From Salegentibacter_A chungangensis (GTDB lineage: Bacteria; Bacteroidota; Bacteroidia; Flavobacteriales; Flavobacteriaceae), in the NCBI RefSeq assembly GCF_042678405.1, contig NZ_JBHTLI010000001.1:1922001-1986000 (forward strand): DNA of 64,000 nucleotides. The letters run 5' to 3'. Position 1 is the stretch's first letter. Each line of letters starts with the position of its first letter. Both the position numbers and the translations under genes were made by a program. Below, one piece after another: positions 44,113 through 52,572 of this stretch. Below the pieces are notes generated by a model, which was not told the DNA's origin, searched no databases, and saw only the letters and a program-made list of their open reading frames with translations.

Positions 44113-44967
44113 ATGAATAAGGTTGCTATTGCAATAGTTGTGGGAGTATGTGTTCTGGCGGGAATAATTTTCGCCACTTTCGAAAGTTCAATGATCTATA
44201 CCACGGGTCCCGAAGTGGAGCGCTATAAAATCCTGAAGAAATGGGACCTTCCAATTGAACTGGAAGAAATATCCGGTTTCGTGATGCTCAGTGATGACAG
44301 GCTTGCCTGTATTCAGGATGAAGAGGGGATTATCTTTATTTATAACCTGAATAAGGAAGAAATTGAAGAAGAATATGAGTTTGGCGGAAATGGGGATTAT
44401 GAAGGCCTTGCTGTAAACGGGAATGATGCTTATGTTCTTAAGAGTAACGGGACCATATATGAAGTGAAGGATTACGCCAGTTCTTCCCGTAAGGTCAGGG
44501 AAATTCAAACTGTGCTAACAGCAAGGCAAAATACAGAGGGCTTAAGCCTGGACACCAAGAATAACCGTCTTCTTATTACTCTAAAGGATTCCGAGAAAGA
44601 TGATGAGAATTTCAAAAATATATATGCTTATGATCTCGGCCTGAATAAACTTTCAACCGAACCGGTAATAAAAATCGATCTTAGGGACTCTGTCTTTTCC
44701 GGGTTGAAGGCGAATCAGCTCACCCGAAAAATGAGTCCGTCAGAGATCAGTATTCATCCCTCTACCGGAGAATATTATATTGTTGATGGTCCCAGGCCAA
44801 AACTTCTTATCCTTGATAAAAACGGAAAGCCCAGAGATCTTTACCTTTTTGACCCTGTTAAAATAGCTCAGCCTGAAGGGATTGGTTTTACCAGTGACGG
44901 AAGGTTGTTTATTTCCAATGAAGGCCACGGGGACCCCGGTAATGTGATGGAACTACAATTAGAATAA
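44113..44967 (+). CDS. SdiA-regulated domain (YjiK-like) membrane-anchored beta-propeller protein
   Basis: A 284-residue protein: one N-terminal hydrophobic segment (about 4-24, an anchor or uncut signal), then a beta-propeller of the SdiA-regulated/phytase-like kind. Repeated family motifs are EEISGFVML, GDYEGLAV, QNTEGLSLD and QPEGIGFTSDGRLFISNEG. The recurring (Y/T/P)EG(L/I) marks the blades. The function of the family is not settled; it is exported and may bind a ligand. It is divergent from the short-peptide array, with 288 bp between, and is followed by a terminator. Confidence 0.82.
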   Translation: MNKVAIAIVVGVCVLAGIIFATFESSMIYTTGPEVERYKILKKWDLPIELEEISGFVMLSDDRLACIQDEEGIIFIYNLNKEEIEEEYEFGGNGDYEGLAVNGNDAYVLKSNGTIYEVKDYASSSRKVREIQTVLTARQNTEGLSLDTKNNRLLITLKDSEKDDENFKNIYAYDLGLNKLSTEPVIKIDLRDSVFSGLKANQLTRKMSPSEISIHPSTGEYYIVDGPRPKLLILDKNGKPRDLYLFDPVKIAQPEGIGFTSDGRLFISNEGHGDPGNVMELQLE

Positions 44968-44970
44968 ATT

Positions 44971-44999
44971 AAAAAAGCAGGCGAAAGACCTGCTTTTTT
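44971..44999. terminator. Bidirectional intrinsic terminator
   Basis: AAAAAAGCAGG, loop CGAAAGA, CCTGCTTTTTT, between converging genes. Confidence 0.85.
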
Positions 45000-45017
45000 A
45001 ATAATAAGGATTTTCTT

Positions 45018-46310
45018 TTATGATTTCTGAATTTCATCTGCAACCGCCTGAACTTCATCCAGTACTCTTAAAAGATTTTCACCCCATAGCTTGGCGATCT
45101 CCTTTTCGGTATAGCCTCGTTTAACCAGCTCTATGGTGATATTCAGCGTTTCTGATGCATCTTCCCAACCGTAGATTCCTCCGCCGCCATCAAAGTCTGA
45201 GCTTATCCCAACGTGGTCTATCCCGATAAGATCTACCATATAATCTATATGGTCTACAAAATCTGAAACATTTACCGGATCGAGCTCTTTTTTAAGTTTT
45301 TCAATTTCAGGTTTAGCGGTAGTTACTATTTTATCGAGATCTGAATAATATTTATTTTTCGTTTCCTCGTTCAGTGTCTTTACCGAATCTTCCGGCAAAA
45401 TGGTTATATTCATCTCTTCAGCGGTTTTTTCATAAACGACCTTACGAGCATCATCAAATGCTTTATCCTTTTTGGTATTTACATATCCGCTGAATGCTAC
45501 CGTTTGCACCACACCCCCATGTTCCTTAAAGAGCATTAACAGTTCATCATCCAGATTACGGCTATGATCGCACAAGCCCCGGGCAGAGGAGTGGGAAGCT
45601 ATTAGCGGGGCTTTAGACAACTCGAACATTTCCTTGATCGCTTCTTTTGAAGGATGCGAAACATCTATCATCATTCCGAGCCTGTTCATTTCCCTTATCA
45701 CTTCCTTCCCAAGATCGCTAAGGCCGTGATGCAGCCATTCATCGTGTTCTTCACCTGTATTTGAATCGCTTAATTGGCTGTGGCCCTGGTGCGATAAAGA
45801 CATATAGCGTGCTCCCAGATTATAGAATTTCTCAACATTTTCTATGTCTTTCCCAATGGGGTATCCATTCTCAACACCAATCATCGCCACCTTTTTACCT
45901 TCTTTTACAAGCTTTCTTACCTCCTCAGAGGTGGTGGCAAGACTTATTCTTTCAGGAGCGATCTCTTCAGTGAGCCTGTGAATAGCTTCAAATTTCTGCA
46001 TCGCGTTCTTATAAGCCGCTTTATAACCTTCATCGGTAAGTTCATCCTGCCCTGTATAGACGATCAGCCAGGAAACATCAAGACCGCCTTCGTCCATTTT
46101 TGGAAGATTAACCTGGGTATCCAGGTCCATCGTGTAATTCTTTTCTTCAGTAAAATTGTTTATATTAATATCATTATGGGTGTCTATGGTGATTACCTTT
46201 TCGTGAATCTGTTTTGCCTTTTCAAAAAGTTGAGAATCGTTTTCGGTCTGGGCAAGCCCCGTGGCGCTAATAAATAAGATCGCCGCCGGGATCAGGTTTA
46301 ATCGTTTCAT
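45018..46310 (-). CDS. Membrane dipeptidase (M19 family), exported
   Basis: A zinc dipeptidase of the renal dipeptidase family, which cleaves dipeptides including those with a D-residue at the C-terminus. A signal peptide spans about 1-20 (ends ATGLAQ). Metal and active-site motifs are IDTHNDININ with His-x-Asp, IGVENGYPIG with the bridging Glu, DVSHPS, IASHSSARGLC and HVGISSDFDGGGG. The 430-aa length includes an insertion in the middle (about 270-320) compared with short bacterial forms. It probably works in the periplasm on peptides or wall fragments. It is divergent from the amidoligase cluster. Confidence 0.92.
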   Translation of the reverse strand: MKRLNLIPAAILFISATGLAQTENDSQLFEKAKQIHEKVITIDTHNDININNFTEEKNYTMDLDTQVNLPKMDEGGLDVSWLIVYTGQDELTDEGYKAAYKNAMQKFEAIHRLTEEIAPERISLATTSEEVRKLVKEGKKVAMIGVENGYPIGKDIENVEKFYNLGARYMSLSHQGHSQLSDSNTGEEHDEWLHHGLSDLGKEVIREMNRLGMMIDVSHPSKEAIKEMFELSKAPLIASHSSARGLCDHSRNLDDELLMLFKEHGGVVQTVAFSGYVNTKKDKAFDDARKVVYEKTAEEMNITILPEDSVKTLNEETKNKYYSDLDKIVTTAKPEIEKLKKELDPVNVSDFVDHIDYMVDLIGIDHVGISSDFDGGGGIYGWEDASETLNITIELVKRGYTEKEIAKLWGENLLRVLDEVQAVADEIQKS

Positions 46311-46394
46311 TAGTAGGTTTTTTAATTGAATGTGGAATTTAAGGATTAATTTTTAGTCGCCATTTATTTTTTTAAAACGGATTTGTTTTTCCAC

Positions 46395-46402
46395 TAAATT
46401 TG
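46395..46402 (+). promoter_or_regulatory. Bacteroidota -7 promoter element (amidoligase cluster)
   Basis: TAAATTTG, an exact match, 20 nt before the start of the RLAN/RimK gene. Confidence 0.45.
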
Positions 46403-46422
46403 ATAAATTTTTTAGAATATTA

Positions 46423-47874
46423 ATGAACAAATATATTGTTGTTAACCATCCGGAAAACTGGAAGATGAGCCTGGAAAATGTAGAGATCATTTCAGCGCAG
46501 TCTTATCTCACTCATCCGGAATTCTCCCAGCTTAAGAAAGCCAGGATCTTTAACCTTTGTAAGGATTACTCCTATCAGTCTAAAGGTTACTACGTTTCAC
46601 TGCTGGCTGAAGCACGCGGGCACCTAGCCATTCCCACTGTTAAGAATATCGTGGACCTGCGGGAGCCGAAACTGGTGAAGATCGTTTCCGAAGAGTTTGA
46701 TGACCTTATCCAGAAAAGCCTGAAAAATATCAGGTCTCAGGAATTTACTCTGAGTATTTATTTCGGGCAGAATGTTGCACAGAAGTACCGGGAACTCAGC
46801 GCGATGTTTCACAGGCATTTTCAGATTCCTTTTCTAAGGGTGAAATTCAACTATACTAATAAATGGAATATAAAGAGCATCAAAGCGATCTCTGAGGCTG
46901 AAATTCCTGAAGATCATAAGGAAAGCATGCACGAATTTGCGTCACAGTATTTTGCCAAAAAGAGATATGATACTCCCAGGCCGAATTCTGCCGAATATGA
47001 TCTTGCCATACTTGTTCAGCCCAATGATCCGGCGCCACCCAGCAATGCAAAGGCCATTAAGAAATTCACAGAACTGGCCGAAAAGATGAATTTTTATGTG
47101 GAAGTGATCTCCCCGAAGGACCTTTCAAGATTATCGGCTTTTGATGCCCTATTTATTCGCCAGAGCACCGAAGTGAATAACGAAGCTTATGCGTTCTCGC
47201 GTAAGGCACAGCAGGAAGATATCGCGATAGTGGATTACCCCGATGCCATTCTGAAATGCTGTAATAAGGTGTTTATGGCTGAAGCTCTTCAGAACGCGAA
47301 TATCCCGACCCCGAAAACGCTTATTGTTCATAAAGGGAATAAAAAGGAGGTTCCCGGGCTCATCGGCTTTCCGGTGGTGCTAAAATCTCCGGATTCCACA
47401 TTTTCCTTTGGCGTGAAAAAGGCCAAGGATGAAGCAGAGTACTATGAACTGGTGGATGCAATGCTTAAGAAATCGGAACTGGTGATCGCCCAGGAATTTT
47501 CCCCTTCAGAATATGACTGGAGAATTGGGATCCTGGATGACAAGCCTTTCTACGCTTGCCGCTATTATATGGCTAAAGGACATTGGCAGATCTATAACTG
47601 GAATGCAGGAAAGAAAGCCGATATGGACGGAAATGCAGATTGCTTGCCCATAGAAGATGTTCCCGAAAAGATCCTTGAAGTAGCCTTGAAATCGGCTAAA
47701 CTGATGGGAAAAGGCCTGTACGGGATAGATGTAAAAGAGGTAAATGGCAAACCATTGGTGATCGAGATAAACGACAACCCGAACATCGATTTTGGAGTGG
47801 AAGATGCATATTACGGAGATCAGGTGTATCTTGAGATCCTAACGGCGTTAAAAAACCGGCTTGAAAAGAAATAA
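46423..47874 (+). CDS. RLAN-domain RimK-like ATP-grasp ligase
   Basis: A 483-residue amidoligase. The N-terminal RLAN domain (about 1-170; ARIFNLCKDYSYQSKGYYVSLLAEARGH) precedes a RimK-type ATP-grasp (about 190-480). ATP-grasp motifs seen: NKVFMAEALQNANIPTPKT, GFPVVLKSPDSTFSFGV with the nucleotide Lys, VIAQEFSPSEYDWRIGIL, and GIDVKEVNGKPLVIEINDNP with the metal-binding Glu and Asn. RimK relatives add glutamate or other amino acids to a carboxylate through an acyl phosphate. The substrate is unknown. Gene neighbours (GCS2 ligase 2 bp later, N-formylglutamate amidohydrolase) form a set that comparative studies predict to make a peptide-like small molecule or modification. Confidence 0.88.
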   Translation: MNKYIVVNHPENWKMSLENVEIISAQSYLTHPEFSQLKKARIFNLCKDYSYQSKGYYVSLLAEARGHLAIPTVKNIVDLREPKLVKIVSEEFDDLIQKSLKNIRSQEFTLSIYFGQNVAQKYRELSAMFHRHFQIPFLRVKFNYTNKWNIKSIKAISEAEIPEDHKESMHEFASQYFAKKRYDTPRPNSAEYDLAILVQPNDPAPPSNAKAIKKFTELAEKMNFYVEVISPKDLSRLSAFDALFIRQSTEVNNEAYAFSRKAQQEDIAIVDYPDAILKCCNKVFMAEALQNANIPTPKTLIVHKGNKKEVPGLIGFPVVLKSPDSTFSFGVKKAKDEAEYYELVDAMLKKSELVIAQEFSPSEYDWRIGILDDKPFYACRYYMAKGHWQIYNWNAGKKADMDGNADCLPIEDVPEKILEVALKSAKLMGKGLYGIDVKEVNGKPLVIEINDNPNIDFGVEDAYYGDQVYLEILTALKNRLEKK

Positions 47875-47876
47875 TT

Positions 47877-49097
47877 ATGAGTTATCATTTATTTGAGGTT
47901 TATGGGATAGAACTGGAGTATATGCTTATTGACAGCAATACCTTTAAAGTTAACCCCATTGTGGATAAACTTCTGACCAAAAAGCACGGTGCTCTCACCT
48001 CTGATGTTAGCAACGGAAAAATAGAATGGAGCAATGAACTTGTTGCTCATGTCGTTGAAATAAAGACCAACGGACCAACTTCGGCTATCGAGGACCTGGA
48101 TGCCCTGTTTGCGGAAAATGTCAGCGAAATGAATCAGCTATTGAGGGAGTTCGACTCCCGCTTGTTACCTTCAGCAGCACATCCTTTAATGCATCCTCAA
48201 ACAGAAACAAAGCTTTGGGAGCACGAACATAGTGAGATCTATACCTTGTATAACAGGATATTCGATTGTAGCGGGCACGGCTGGAGCAATGTTCAGAGTA
48301 TGCATATCAACCTGCCTTTTTCGGGAGATGAGGAATTCGGGAAACTGCACGCCGCCGTTCGTCTGTTACTGCCAATTATTCCTGGCCTTGCCGCTTCCTC
48401 TCCGTTATTTGAAGGGAAGAAGACGGGTTTCAAAGATGCCCGAATGGAAGTTTATAAGACCAACCAGAAAGAGATCCCTGAAATGACCGGGAAGGTGATC
48501 CCCGAGCAGGTCTTTACCAAGAAGGAATATGCTGAAGTGATTTTTGAACCCATTAAAAAGCAGATCCGGAAGTATGATACCGATAATATCCTGGATAAGC
48601 ATTTCCTTAACTCCAGGGGAGCTATTGCGAGGTTCGACAGGAATGCCATAGAGATCAGGGTGATCGACCTTCAGGAAGCTCCTAAAGCCGATCTGGCTAT
48701 AGCTATACTTATTATCGAAAGCCTGAAATTACTGGTTAGCGAAGAACTGATCTCTTTTGAAGATCAGAAGCAATGGCACGAAGAGGATCTTTTTGATATT
48801 TTTAATGCTGTGGTAAAGGATGCTGAAAATGCCCAAATTGAGAATTTGGCCTTTCTGGATGTTTTCGATCTCCAAGGGAAAACTCTTGTAAAGGATATCT
48901 GGTTTAAACTGTATGAAAGGGTGAAATCCAACATTTCTGTACGGCACAGGGAGAGTATCGAATTTCTCTTAAATAACGGCAGCCTTGCTACACGCATTCT
49001 GAAAGTTTTGGGAGATGAGCCTTCTGAAGGCAGGATTAAAGAAGTCTATCTTGACCTTGCCGACTGTCTTGAACAGAATAAATTCTTTAAGCCTTGA
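47877..49097 (+). CDS. GCS2-family carboxylate-amine ligase (glutamate-cysteine ligase-like)
   Basis: A 406-residue ligase of the glutamine-synthetase fold, family GCS2 (glutamate-cysteine ligase type 2). YGIELEYMLID at residues 9-19 carries metal-binding glutamates, and HVVEIKTNGP, SAAHPLMHP, MHINLPFSG and GAIARFDRNAIEIRVID give further active-site residues. It would join glutamate or a similar acid to an amine with ATP. No glutathione synthetase is present, so a role other than glutathione is likely. It starts 2 bp after the RLAN/RimK gene and its stop overlaps the start of the next gene by 4 bp. Confidence 0.87.
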   Translation: MSYHLFEVYGIELEYMLIDSNTFKVNPIVDKLLTKKHGALTSDVSNGKIEWSNELVAHVVEIKTNGPTSAIEDLDALFAENVSEMNQLLREFDSRLLPSAAHPLMHPQTETKLWEHEHSEIYTLYNRIFDCSGHGWSNVQSMHINLPFSGDEEFGKLHAAVRLLLPIIPGLAASSPLFEGKKTGFKDARMEVYKTNQKEIPEMTGKVIPEQVFTKKEYAEVIFEPIKKQIRKYDTDNILDKHFLNSRGAIARFDRNAIEIRVIDLQEAPKADLAIAILIIESLKLLVSEELISFEDQKQWHEEDLFDIFNAVVKDAENAQIENLAFLDVFDLQGKTLVKDIWFKLYERVKSNISVRHRESIEFLLNNGSLATRILKVLGDEPSEGRIKEVYLDLADCLEQNKFFKP

Positions 49098-49774
49098 AAC
49101 TGGTCCTGACCTGCGAGCATGCTTTCAATACCATTCCTAAGGAATACAGGTATCTTTTTATGGATTCCGGTTCCGTTTTAGAATCGCACCGGGGCTATGA
49201 TCCGGGAGCCTTTGACCTGTTCAGGGAACTCGTACCTCTTTCAGATCACAGTGAGTACCAAAAGACGGGAAGATTACTGGTAGAAGTAAACAGGTCTCTG
49301 AAGCACCCGTTCCTGTTTTCAGAGTTTACCAAACATCTACCAAGGCAGGAGAAGGAAAAGATCCTTAAGAACTTTTATTTTCCCTATAGAAATTCAGTAG
49401 AACAGTCAATTTCCGAATTCATTAGAAATGGAGAGCAGGTCCTGCACCTGTCTGTTCATAGCTTTACACCATTCTTTAACGAAATGCTCCGGAATGCTGA
49501 TATCGGGATCCTTTATGATCCCTCTCGTAAAAATGAAAAAGAAACCGGGAAAGAATTCAAAAGACGATTACAGCAAAATTTACCTGATCTGAGAATCAGG
49601 TTCAATTACCCATACCTAGGAAAGGCCGATGGATTTACAACCTATCTGCGAAGAATGTTCCCGGATCACTATACGGGCATTGAGCTGGAGGTGAATCAGG
49701 AGTTCGTGACCAGGAATAAAATGAATAGGGCAATAAAAAAGGCCGTAAAAACGGCCTTAAATAATTTATTATAG
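49094..49774 (+). CDS. N-formylglutamate amidohydrolase family protein
   Basis: A 226-residue zinc-type amidohydrolase of the N-formylglutamate amidohydrolase family. Motifs: LTCEHAFNTIP with Glu-His, SHRGYDPGAFDLF, LLVEVNRSLKHP, LHLSVHSFTP, and YTGIELEVNQEF. The start is TTG 49094, overlapping the TGA of the GCS2 gene (TTGA), which couples the two; no upstream ATG is possible without deep overlap. Although named for histidine degradation, family members beside ATP-grasp and GCS2 genes probably cleave an amide in the product or a protected intermediate. HutH is 45 kb away and not part of this set. Confidence 0.85.
   Translation: MKLVLTCEHAFNTIPKEYRYLFMDSGSVLESHRGYDPGAFDLFRELVPLSDHSEYQKTGRLLVEVNRSLKHPFLFSEFTKHLPRQEKEKILKNFYFPYRNSVEQSISEFIRNGEQVLHLSVHSFTPFFNEMLRNADIGILYDPSRKNEKETGKEFKRRLQQNLPDLRIRFNYPYLGKADGFTTYLRRMFPDHYTGIELEVNQEFVTRNKMNRAIKKAVKTALNNLL
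49738..49760 (+). terminator. Hairpin inside the 3' end of the amidohydrolase gene
   Basis: AAGGCCGT, loop AAA, ACGGCCTT, then AAATAATTT. The stem is strong and the T-run poor. It lies within the last 12 codons. Confidence 0.45.
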
Positions 49775-49783
49775 ATTTTCCGG

Positions 49784-50197
49784 TTAGCTCACCAGTTCAG
49801 AAGTCAGGGTGATCTCGGTATCCAGAAGTCTCGAAATTGGGCAATTCTTCTTGGCGTCCTCTACCAGTTCATCGAATTTACTTTTCTCGATCCCGGAAAC
49901 TTTTGCTTTCAAGATCAGGTGGGACTGGGAAACAGTACCATCTTTAAAGGTGATCTCGGCTTTGGTTTCCAGTTTTTCAGGATCGAAACCGGCTTCGGTT
50001 AAATTTGCCGAAAGCTGCATAGTGAAGCATCCCGAATGTGCTGCTCCAATGAGTTCTTCAGGATTGGTTCCCTTTTCGTCTTCAAAACGCATTTTAAAGT
50101 TGTAGGGAGTATTGTCAAGAACCCCGCTTTGGGTGCTAAGATTTCCTTTTCCTTCTTTTATCGTGCCTTTCCAGACAGCGGTAGCTTTTCTTTTCAT
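49784..50197 (-). CDS. OsmC/Ohr-family peroxidase
   Basis: A 137-residue thiol peroxidase of the OsmC branch, which reduces organic hydroperoxides. The two redox cysteines are Cys57 in AAHSGCFTMQLS and Cys119 in KNCPISRLL, both conserved, with the partner Glu in NPEELIGAAH. The start MKRKATAVWKGTIKEGKG is typical of the OsmC form. It lies just right of the amidoligase cluster, convergent with it, and is transcribed alone. Confidence 0.92.
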   Translation of the reverse strand: MKRKATAVWKGTIKEGKGNLSTQSGVLDNTPYNFKMRFEDEKGTNPEELIGAAHSGCFTMQLSANLTEAGFDPEKLETKAEITFKDGTVSQSHLILKAKVSGIEKSKFDELVEDAKKNCPISRLLDTEITLTSELVS

Positions 50198-50302
50198 AAT
50201 TCTGATTTTTTTGTCGTTTGCTCTAATATAACCATCAGAAGATACAAGAGAAAATAATTATAAAAACCTTAACCGTTTTAGACCGGATTGGAGCAGGTCC
50301 AT

Positions 50303-50334
50303 AAAAAAAGCCCGAAGGGAACTTCGGGCTTTTT
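50303..50334. terminator. Intrinsic terminator of the FKBP gene
   Basis: AAAAAAAGCCCGAAG, loop GGAA, CTTCGGGCTTTTT, 20 bp beyond the stop of the minus-strand FKBP gene. A/T runs lie on both sides. Confidence 0.85.
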
Positions 50335-50354
50335 AAATTATATAAGAAACTGAC

Positions 50355-50786
50355 TTATTTGATCTCTACAACTTCAAGATCAAAAACAAGGTCTTTTCCT
50401 GCTAGCGGGTGATTTGCATCTACCACGATAGTTTCGTCTTTTACTTCTTTTACTACCAGGTTCATTTCTCTTCCGTCAGGGCTTTTAGATACAAGTCCCA
50501 TTCCTACTTCCGGCTTAAGATCTTCCGGTAGTTGAGATTTTTCAACCTCCTGGATCAGCTCTTCGCGAGGCTCACCGTAAGCTTCTTCTTTTGGTATGTT
50601 GATGGTCTTTTTTTCGTTCACTTCCATATCGATAAGGCCATTTTCAAAACCAGGGATCAACTGTCCTTGTCCCATAGTAAATTCTATAGGCTCACCGCGC
50701 TCAACAGAGCTGTCAAATACCTGTCCGTCAGCTAATTTTCCTGTGTAATGTACCTTTACCGTGTCGTTTTGTTTTACTTGACTCAT
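50355..50786 (-). CDS. SlyD-type FKBP peptidyl-prolyl isomerase
   Basis: A 143-residue cytosolic FKBP with an inserted chaperone flap. The FKBP half has VHYTGKLADGQVFDSS, PIEFTMGQGQLIPGFENGL, and at the end ANHPLAGKDLVFDLEVVEI. The insert (about 70-120) is where SlyD binds unfolded chains. Unlike E. coli SlyD there is no His/Cys-rich metal-binding tail, which is usual for short Bacteroidota forms. Transcribed alone. Confidence 0.92.
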   Translation of the reverse strand: MSQVKQNDTVKVHYTGKLADGQVFDSSVERGEPIEFTMGQGQLIPGFENGLIDMEVNEKKTINIPKEEAYGEPREELIQEVEKSQLPEDLKPEVGMGLVSKSPDGREMNLVVKEVKDETIVVDANHPLAGKDLVFDLEVVEIK

Positions 50787-50972
50787 AACTTTTATTTACA
50801 ATTAAAAAATAGGCTATTATTTAATATTCAGCCATTTAAGATTGCAAAGGTACACTTATATAACTGACTCACAAACCCTGAGGAGATTAAAAGTCTTAGT
50901 TTACTTAAGCTTAACATACTTTAAAATTACCTTAGGCTTTAAGTGATTAAATAAGAGTGGGATGGCTTAAAG

Positions 50973-51003
50973 TTGGAAATTTCAGATTAACTGAATATCT
51001 TTA
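50973..51003 (+). promoter_or_regulatory. Bacteroidota promoter with -33 and -7 elements (Gfo/Idh/MocA gene)
   Basis: TTG at 50973-50975, a 20-bp spacer, then TATCTTTA at 50996-51003 (7 of 8). The start follows 34 nt later. It is the only promoter here where I see both elements at about the right spacing. Confidence 0.5.
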
Positions 51004-51037
51004 ATTCTTAACCAAAACTCCTACTAATTTTTTCCTT

Positions 51038-52498
51038 ATGAAAAAACCTAACGCCATTAGCTCAACCTCAAGAAGAAATTTTATCAAAAGTACTGCTATT
51101 GCCACCACAGGGATGATGATCGTTCCCAGACACGTTCTAGGTGGCCCTGGATATATCGCACCAAGTGACAGGCTGGTGGTTGCCGGAATAGGAGTAGGAG
51201 GTAAGGGGCAGAGTGATATCCAAAGTTTTGCCAAAACCGGGAAAGCCGAAATAGGATTCTTGTGTGACGTTGACGATAGGCGTGCTGCAAAAAGTATCGC
51301 GCGTTTTCCAAAAGCCAAATACTATAAGGACTGGAGAGAACTTTTCGATAAGGAGGCTAAAAATATAGATGCTGTTTCAGTTTCCACTCCAGATCACAAT
51401 CACGCGGTACAGACTATGGCTGCAATGGAACTTGGAAAACCGGTATATGTTCAGAAACCGCTTACCCATGATATTTATGAAGCCCGGAAACTTACAGAAG
51501 CTGCCAAAAAATACAAGATCGTTACCCAGATGGGGAACCAGGGCGCTTCAGGGGATGGGGTGCGAAAGATGATGGAATGGTACAATGCCGGACTGCTGGG
51601 GAAAGTTCATACGGTTTATTGCTGGACAGACCGTCCGGTTTGGCCACAGGGAATTCCGTGGCCCAAGGCTTCAGCAAAAGTTCCTGCCGAGCTAGACTGG
51701 GATCTTTGGCTGGGAACGGCTCCCTATAAAGAATATGTTGACGGGCTGGTACCCTTCAACTGGCGCGGCTGGTGGGATTATGGTACCGGCGCCCTTGGAG
51801 ATATGGGATGCCACCTTGTGGAAGCCCCATATCGCGTACTTGACCTAAAATATCCTAAAGATGTTCAATGCAGTGTGGGGAGTGTATACGTAGATGAATT
51901 TGAAAGAGGCTACTTCCCTGAAAGCTGCCCTCCATCAAGCCACGTGATAATGACCTTCCCTGAAACCAAAAAGACCGATGGAGACCTCACACTTCACTGG
52001 ATGGATGGTGGAATAAAACCAATGCGTCCTGAAGAGCTTGGGCCAAATGAAACTTTTGGTGATGGTGGAAATGGAGTGCTGTTTGTAGGAACCAAAGGAA
52101 AAATGATGTGTGGTACCTATGGAGCAAATCCAAGGTTGTTGCCTACTTCCAGGACAGAACAGGTAAATGTGGAGCAGCAGTTTGAAAGAGTGCCGGGTGG
52201 CGATGAAGGGCACTATGGCCAATGGGTGGAAGGCGCTATTGCCGGGTATGGTAATAAAGAACTCAGCTCGCCCTTCGAGATCGCAGGGCCGCTAACCGAA
52301 ACCCTTTTAATCGCCAATCTTGCCATTAGAGGTATAGATATCAGGAAGAAGAAAAAGAAAATTGGCGGGAAGGTCTCTTATGAATATCCGGGGCGTGACA
52401 TTAAGATGATCTGGGATGCAGAAAATATGAGAGTCACTAATCTTGATGAAGCGAACCGTTATATTAAACGGGATTACCGCGAAGGCTATAGCTTATAA
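51038..52498 (+). CDS. Tat-exported Gfo/Idh/MocA-family oxidoreductase
   Basis: A 486-residue NAD(P)-dependent oxidoreductase with a Tat signal: SSTSRRNFIKS at about residues 8-18, then a hydrophobic stretch (TAIATTGMMIVP). It probably folds with its cofactor in the cytoplasm and crosses the membrane intact. The Rossmann motif GIGVGGKG and the dehydrogenase stretch VQKPLTHD (Lys of the EKP-like site, here QKP) follow. The C-terminal alpha/beta domain has FNWRGWWDYGTGALGDMGCHL. Substrates of this subgroup are sugars or inositols; some relatives are periplasmic glycoside hydrolases. No sugar-utilisation cluster is adjacent. Confidence 0.88.
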   Translation: MKKPNAISSTSRRNFIKSTAIATTGMMIVPRHVLGGPGYIAPSDRLVVAGIGVGGKGQSDIQSFAKTGKAEIGFLCDVDDRRAAKSIARFPKAKYYKDWRELFDKEAKNIDAVSVSTPDHNHAVQTMAAMELGKPVYVQKPLTHDIYEARKLTEAAKKYKIVTQMGNQGASGDGVRKMMEWYNAGLLGKVHTVYCWTDRPVWPQGIPWPKASAKVPAELDWDLWLGTAPYKEYVDGLVPFNWRGWWDYGTGALGDMGCHLVEAPYRVLDLKYPKDVQCSVGSVYVDEFERGYFPESCPPSSHVIMTFPETKKTDGDLTLHWMDGGIKPMRPEELGPNETFGDGGNGVLFVGTKGKMMCGTYGANPRLLPTSRTEQVNVEQQFERVPGGDEGHYGQWVEGAIAGYGNKELSSPFEIAGPLTETLLIANLAIRGIDIRKKKKKIGGKVSYEYPGRDIKMIWDAENMRVTNLDEANRYIKRDYREGYSL

Positions 52499-52513
52499 AA
52501 CATATCACAATTT

Positions 52514-52555
52514 AAATTAAGATTGGCCGTTTAAACAAGCGGCCTGTCTTAATTT
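52514..52555. terminator. Long imperfect hairpin after the Gfo/Idh/MocA gene
   Basis: AAATTAAGA pairs with TCTTAATTT, and inside it GGCCG pairs with CGGCC, with a 2x2 internal loop. The stem ends 9 bp before the first in-frame ATG of the next gene. It may end the first transcript or sit in the leader of the second. Confidence 0.55.
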
Positions 52556-52572
52556 GGCACTTTATGTTATAT

